From Synanceia verrucosa (taxonomy: Eukaryota > Chordata > Actinopteri > Perciformes > Synanceiidae), in the NCBI GenBank assembly GCA_029721515.1, contig CM056551.1:30623937-30687936 (forward strand): a DNA stretch of 64,000 nucleotides, read 5' to 3'. Numbering within the stretch: position 1 is the first letter of the stretch; each line of letters starts with the position of its first letter. Under the pieces are notes generated by a model. That model did no database searches. It was not told the origin of the DNA and saw only the letters and a list, made by a program, of their open reading frames with translations. Shown piece by piece: positions 56,935 to 64,000 of the stretch. Position numbers and translations under genes: made by a program.

Positions 56935-59900
56935 TCAGACGTGGAGGCAGAAGTTCCGCAGTTTCCACCTCCTGGACCGGACTTTGAAGAGGAAGAAGAG
57001 GAGCATGAGTAGGAGGCAGGAGCAGATGTAGAGCACCACACACAGACTCATGTCCACACTGTCAAAACCCAGACCCAGAATCCAGACTCCTCCTCCTCCT
57101 CCTCCTCCTCCCAGAACCACAACCTCCTTCTGCCCCCCCCTACTCATAGCCTGGTGTCCAGGCTGCAGCTGCTCCTCAGCTTTCCTGTCTGGCTCCTTCC
57201 TCTCTCCTGCTCCTCCTCCCTGCTCCTCCTGGGGCCAGCTGGTCTGTGCAGGACCAGGGTTAGGAGGAGGTGCAGGGAGACGTGGAGGAGTCAGGGAGTA
57301 TTTGGGTGACATGTTGGAGGAGCTGTAGTGCTGCCTGAGGAAGTGGAGGACCTTCTCCTTGTTCCAGACGTGGATGCCATTTTTCTCCTCATGGCAGGAG
57401 GGGCAGAGGGAGGTGCTGGGCCATGGAGCTTTAGGGAAGAGGGGGTCATCACTGAGAGAGCCTAGAGGAGAAAAAAAAAGTGAATATTGGATTTTCTAAC
57501 TCACTAATATGAGTTTTACTCACACTACGTTTTGAAACTACAATTCCCATGATCCCACCGAAGGAAATCAACATGTGAGTGATGAAGAGGATGAGGAGGA
57601 GCAGCATCAGTACCAGCCAGTCGGTCGTTGACCAGGTTGTGTTGCTGCCAGAGCCACAGGATCTGCTCCTCTCTGCTCTGGACCTCCTCCAGACTGACGG
57701 CGGCCGCCGCCTCAAAGTGACGACCACAGTCCTGACAGCCGAAGAACGTCCTGATGTACCGACGCATCACCTGGAGCACCGGCGCCGCCTCGCCCTCCAG
57801 ACCTGGGGACACACAGGAAGTGTCACACAGGTAGACCTTGTTTTGCTGTCACTACCCGATCTGTACTGCACATGTGTAAAACTGGTGTCACTTCCTCTCC
57901 TCACCGTTTTTACAACAGAGCTTCGTCATTGTCGCAACGCGCCGCTGAGTCATAATATTTCAAAGTGAAAGCAGGAAAGATGTCTGCGAGGATGGACGTG
58001 TCAATCTATCAGCAGCTTCCCGCTTTTCTCCTGAACGGAGGTTAGGGTTAAGATTTAGGGAAACGGTGAGGTTTAAGAAAATTAACAACGCTGATCAGTG
58101 ACCGCCATAAAATGATTCGGTAGGCTGCTGAGAGGATGTAGACACGTTTTGCACATGCGCAGTACAAATCGGGTAATAATAATAACAATAATATATTTTA
58201 TTTATAACAAACTTTATCTTTGGCAACAAATCTCAAGGTGCACAAAAACAGATAAAATCAACAAATAAAATTATCAGAACAACAAAAAAAAAACAGTCAA
58301 ATACAAACATCAGATAAAATCTGTCTGAAAAAGCTTTTCTAAAAAGGAAGGTTTTAAGTCCTTTTTCAAAAGCATCCACCCTCTGTGGAGCCCTGAGACA
58401 GCCTCGATGGCCCGTCGTCCATGGTCTTCAGCTGAGTCCTGGGTGGGTATAGAGGTGCACTTGGCCTGACCGGGTTCTAACTGAGGTGTGTGGGGTGAGG
58501 TAGGTGGAGGCTGCACCGTGCAGACAGTGACGGGTGTGCAGGAGGATTTTATATTCAGTATGGAGGTGAATGGGGAGCCAGTGCAGAGTGTGAAGGATGG
58601 GGGTGATGTGCTCATGTTTACACACCCTCATCAGGACCCTGGCAGCGCTCTTTTGAACATATTGGAGCCTTTGGAGGCTCTTGCATTTGTCCAACCTGGA
58701 GGAGACGAAGGCATGGACGAGCTTCTCTGCAGCAGGACGAGAGAGAGATGGCCGGGGTTTGGCGATATTACGGAGGTGGAAGAAGGACGTTTTGTAGATG
58801 TAAGTGATATGGTTGTCAAAAGTAAGATGGGGGTCAAACCTGACACCCAAGTTAGTTACGGAGGGGGAGAGGGGAAGGGTGTGGCCAAGAACAGAAATGG
58901 AGGAAATGAGTGAGGAACGGAGCTGATGAGGAGTGCCGATTTGAATGGCTTCAGTTTTGGAGCTGTTAAGCTGTAAAAAGTTTTCACTCATCCTTTATCT
59001 CCTCCAGGCAGGAGTCCAGATGAGTGACAGAGGGGAAGCCAGTGGAGGCAGGAGTGACCTTAAGGTAGAGTTGAGTGTCGTCAGCATACAGATGGAGTTG
59101 TATTCCATGCTTGCTGACGACACGACCGAGGGGAGCATATAAATGGTGAAGAGGGTTGGACCGAGCACAGAGCCCTGGGGGACCCCACAGGTGACAGTGT
59201 GGGTGGGGTTTAGCATCCCCCAGGGCTACGAGCTCAGTCCTTCCTGTGAGGTATGAGTGAAACCAGTGAAGGGCAGTGCCAGTGATACCTACGTAGTGTT
59301 GGAGGCGATGTAGGAGGATGTGATGGTCTACAGTGTCAAATCCAGCAGAGAGGTCGAGAAGGATGAGTCAGAGGTCATAAGGAGGTCACTGGTGACTCTG
59401 ATGAGGGCTGTCTCAGTGCTGGGGGAGGGACGGAAACTCATGCAGACTGTTTGATTTAAGGTGGTTGTGGAGTTGGATGGAGACAATTCTTTCAAGGATT
59501 TTAGAGATGAAGGGGAAGTTAGAGATGGGTCTGTAGTTCGACAGAGGTTCAGGGTCAAGAGTGGGTTTTCTGAGGAGGGGCTTGCTGACTGCAGGAGGGA
59601 GGTGGAATCAGCGTTCTTCAAGCTTCTGAAGGAAATATGGCGTTGTGACTTTGTGAGTGGGAGGGGAGAGGGATTTTGAAAGTGACTGCTTGGTGGTCTG
59701 AGACACCAATATCCTGGACCTGAACATCTTTAATGAAAGTAAAGTCAGTGATGACTAGGTCCAGCATGTGGCCCTTAACGGGAGTTGACCACTGACCACC
59801 TGGTGGAGGTTTAAACAGTCCAGGACTTGTTTAAAGTCAGCAGCCAATCGACAGGAGACGGAGTCCATATGAATGTTGACGTCCCCCAGTAGCAAAATGT

Positions 59901-61053
59901 TTGCGTGTGATGTGCACAGTGAGTGAGCGATGTACTTCACTCAGGAATAATGGAGTGGTTTAGGGGGCGATAGATGAGTGCTATGGTTGCAGAGGTGTTT
60001 GCATTTAAAAACCAGGTGTTCAAAAGCGTTGACAGCTGGGACAGACAGCAGAGATGGTAGTACAGGCTTTACTGAGGTAGGTGTACCCAGGGGGACAGGC
60101 CTCATTCAGAGTAGAATAAATATCTAGTCTCTGTAAGACAGAGAATGTCAATACCCTTGTCCAGGATGTGTCCATTAATTAGTCCAGATTTATCAGATAG
60201 TGACTGTACGTTTAATAATTCCAGTGTGGAGCGATTTGTGGAGTCCGGTTTATTTAGAGGGCGAAGAACACTGTGATCCATTCCTGGTTTTCTGTTTAGC
60301 CGGCCATGGAGGCTCCTGTTTATTGTGATTGGCGTGGTAGTGTTCTGATCACGCCATCGTTGAGCGACGGGGCGCACTGCCGACCAGAGAGAAGAGATGG
60401 AGTGGTCACCGTGGTCACTGTGTTTGGACAAAACAAAACGGCGTCCAGGTCTTCTGTGGATGTAACGGGGTCGGGGCGGCAGTTCAAGTCGACCCGATGG
60501 AGCAATACTGTGGTGAGCCACAGTGGATAACAGCCGCACAAAACAGGACGGTCCAGAGCTTCCACAGAGATGGTAGTCCACTAACAGACATCCATATGAG
60601 GGCGGAGGACATGCAGGAGCCAAGAGCCAAGCCGTTAGCAGCGCTGTCTCAGCGGAGGACACCTGGCTTGCTAGCCACGATGCAGAGAAAATCCCTGGTG
60701 CTACCAGGACAATATCGTAGGGACAGTTCAGAACCAGAGGTGGGTGTAAAAACAAGCTTAAATTCTGGTGGAGATTTTGGTGGAGTTGTGGGAGTTTGTG
60801 GGGGTTTGGCGGAGAAGCGGCGAACGCCAGCGTCCTCTCTCGGTACGGATCAGCTAGTGACATGCCATACCTGTGTTGTCGAGTGCAGTGGGCGTGGCCT
60901 CATGCTGGATGGTCAGGACGTGGAACAGAGTCCAGAGGGAACATGGGTAACCTCTAAGCCCCGCCTTGCTACCCTGACAACCAACCCAGCGAAGCTCTGC
61001 TCCCAGGAACACACCTGAGATCTGGACAGGAAGCAGGAAGTCAGCTGCTGCTC

Positions 61054-61089
<36 letters not shown>

Positions 61090-61159
61090 TGCATGCATGC
61101 GTATGCGTGTGTGCATGCGTATGCGTGTGTGCGTGCATATGTGTGTGCGTGTGAATGCA

Positions 61160-61196
<37 letters not shown>

Positions 61197-61354
61197 GTAT
61201 GCATGTGTGTGTGTGCATGCGTGCGTCTCACCCTCATCTTGTTGTCCACCAGGTCCAGGACGGCTTGGTAGGGTATCCGTGGTAACGGCAGACTGAGCAG
61301 CCAATCAGAGAGAGTCTCCATCAACTTCACCACAGAACCTCCAACTGGATACAA
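56935..61354 (-). CDS. qsox2: Quiescin sulfhydryl oxidase, C-terminal part (5' exons outside window)
   Basis: QSOX enzymes use FAD to form protein disulfides and make H2O2 in the secretory pathway. Exons on the minus strand, in order: 61354-61232, 61021-60871, 57802-57614, 57461-56935. Phases 0, 1 and 1 agree at the three joins. They encode the end of the helical domain, then Erv/ALR: WVGCQGSKAGLRGYPCSLWT and LFH, the redox CxxC in FFGCQDCGRHF, LWLWQQHNLVNDRLAG, and the C-terminal CPSC. A Pro/Glu-rich stretch, an eight-glycine run, a transmembrane segment (MSLCVVLYICSCLLLMLLFF) and the basic tail RSRRWKLRNF follow. The tail resembles QSOX2 more than QSOX1 from memory. Thioredoxin exons must lie to the right. 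Paralogue choice is moderate; family is secure. Confidence 0.88.
57533..57556 (+). promoter_or_regulatory. ZNF143/SBS-like motif in qsox intron
   Basis: ACTACAATTCCCATGATCCC closely resembles the recalled ZNF143 consensus. It is in the short 152-bp intron between the last two qsox exons. Confidence 0.35.
58180..60863 (-). mobile_element. Non-LTR retrotransposon (L2/Rex1-type clade), damaged
   Basis: Minus-strand frames show, in order: an endonuclease start (LLNVQSLSDKSGLINGHIL and ILCLTET, 60863-60102), an endonuclease GDVNIHMD (59940-59755), reverse-transcriptase pieces (59621-59328 and 59340-58990) including LYADDTQLY on the minus strand near 59085, and the C-terminal part FLQLNSSKTEAIQIGTP with LGVRFDPHLTFDNHI (58991-58428). 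It ends in an AATAAT-type tail near 58180. Frameshifts and missing segments make it non-functional. It fills most of the qsox intron 57803-60870. Confidence 0.85.
61054..61225. repeat. (CA)n / (TG)n microsatellite filling a qsox intron
   Basis: TG runs with interspersed CATGCATGCG and CGCGCG. The qsox intron is 61022-61231 (210 bp), so almost the whole intron is simple sequence. Confidence 0.95.
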
Positions 61355-61356
61355 CT

Positions 61357-62674
<1,318 letters not shown>

Positions 62675-62689
62675 CAGAAATGATGATAT

Positions 62690-64000
62690 TCCAGAAACGA
62701 CCCAGGGGTCAGGGAAACCAAACCAGGTTTTTCCTGGGATCTCAGGAGGTGGAACACACACACGACTACACATACGTAGGACTACACATCACATCCACAG
62801 GAAAATTTAACCTGGCTGTTGATGATCTCAGAGAGAAGAGAAGAAGGGCCTTCCATGCTATAAAGAAATCTTCAAACGTCAATATACCCATTGCAGTCTG
62901 GCTCAAAATATTCAAACCTATAATCGAACCAATTATTGTGTATGGTAGTGAGGTGTGGGGTCCTCTTGCAAATGAAGACTTTGAAAAATGGGACAAACAC
63001 CCCATCAAAATCCTGCACACAGAGATTCACAAGAGCAGGAACACCCCCAACAATGGATGCCGAGCTGAGCCGGGCCAATTCCCCCTTTTAATTAGAATTC
63101 AAAAAAGAGCCATCAGATTTTATAAACACCTCAAAGCAAGTAACCCCAACTCCTACCAATACAACGCTCTGCAATGCCAAGAGGAGAACATGGAGAAGAG
63201 CCCCTTCAGGACAGCCCTCACACAATCTGGACCCACCAAAAAATAGAAAAACAAAAAGAACGTTACATTAACTATTGGACACCTACCACAAAAATGCAAC
63301 GCAAACTTCAATGTTATTTGGCTTTAAACAGACAGTTCACAGTGGCAGAATATTTGAGCACCGTGACTGATGAGAAACTGAGAAAGACTTTGACCATGGA
63401 CAGACTTAGTGACCACAGCTTGGCCACAGAGAGACACAGAGAGACAGGCAGACCTGGCTGTGTCTCTGTGTCCACACAGACAAGTGGAGACAGAGACACA
63501 CTTCCTGATGCACTGCAGTAAATATGAACAGGTGAGAGCCGAGTTCCTCTCAAAAATAAAACTTAAAGTCACTGACTTTGATTCTCTGCCTGATCAAATT
63601 AAAATGCAACACATCCTTGGAGAGAACAGAGTCAGCAGCAGCTAAATATGTCCTATTGTGTCACAGCCTGAGGGACAACCATCACAACACCTGACACACC
63701 TGTTTACAATCTGTTTTTTTTTGTTGTTTGTTTGTTTGTTTGTTCTTCTCCTCAATTCATGTGTCGCATAAAAATCATTTTGCGATACATGATTATAAAT
63801 TCTACTTGATATTTATATTTTTTTTCAGTTTTATTGATGTGTATTGATATTGTTGTTGATGATTATCTATTTAATCTACTTATCTAATTTCATGTTTAAA
63901 TTATCTGTTATATGTGTGTATATATTTATATATATCTTTTTTAATTACTTGCTTTTTATTATTGTACCTTATATTTGTAATGGCTTTGGCAATATTGTTA
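62690..64000 (+). mobile_element. LINE fragment, 3' part with reverse-transcriptase C-terminus
   Basis: The frame from 62680 to 63246 reads YTYVGLHITSTGKFNLAVDD, IAVWLKIFKPIIEPIIVYGS and KWDKHPIKILHTEIHKS, the thumb/C-terminal region of a fish non-LTR reverse transcriptase. It continues after frame breaks with QCYLALNRQFTVAEYL and the Cys/His-type ETETHFLMHCSKYEQ (63409-63645). The A+T-rich 3' UTR runs to the window edge. It is truncated at its left where the GA tract begins and is inactive. The clade is not certain. Confidence 0.85.

Overview
This window is vertebrate nuclear DNA, almost certainly from a ray-finned (teleost) fish. The genes are split by GT..AG introns, the proteins match vertebrate families, and the repeats include tRNA-derived SINEs, LINE fragments, MITE-like elements and tandem arrays typical of fish. 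No prokaryotic operons, CRISPR array or phage genes are present. No species can be named from the sequence alone.

Four protein genes are supported. (1) 432-5359 (+): the last nine coding exons of an FGF receptor, best matching FGFR1, with juxtamembrane end, complete tyrosine kinase domain and C-tail. (2) 17967-27525 (+): a complete nine-exon LGI-family gene, best matching LGI3 (546 aa, secreted LRR plus EPTP repeats). (3) 30299-38039 (+): a complete ten-exon CHMP7 gene (462 aa, ESCRT-III-related nuclear-envelope factor). (4) 61354-56935 (-): the last four coding exons of a QSOX sulfhydryl oxidase, probably QSOX2, whose 5' part lies beyond the right edge. FGFR1, LGI3 and CHMP7 all lie on human 8p, so their order looks like conserved synteny. 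The genes do not form a pathway.

More than a third of the window is repeats. An 11.6 kb intergenic stretch (6.3-17.9 kb) holds repeat debris and possible conserved regulatory sequence. LGI3 intron 3 carries a 1 kb array of 15-bp units with a 120-bp higher-order period. From 39.0 to 55.0 kb there is a satellite of roughly 90 monomers of about 168 bp, interrupted by one SINE. The QSOX introns hold a LINE, a (CA)n tract and a 1.3 kb (CT)n tract, followed by a second LINE.

The most unusual structure is CHMP7 intron 8. It is almost wholly a ~3.9 kb array of about 109 units of 36 bp. Each unit is a copy of the intron's own 3' splice site plus the first 8 bases of exon 9, so the gene presents a long ladder of candidate splice acceptors. 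Only the last three acceptors keep the CHMP7 reading frame. Exon boundaries were placed by eye from frame, splice consensus and recalled family similarity; no alignment was run.
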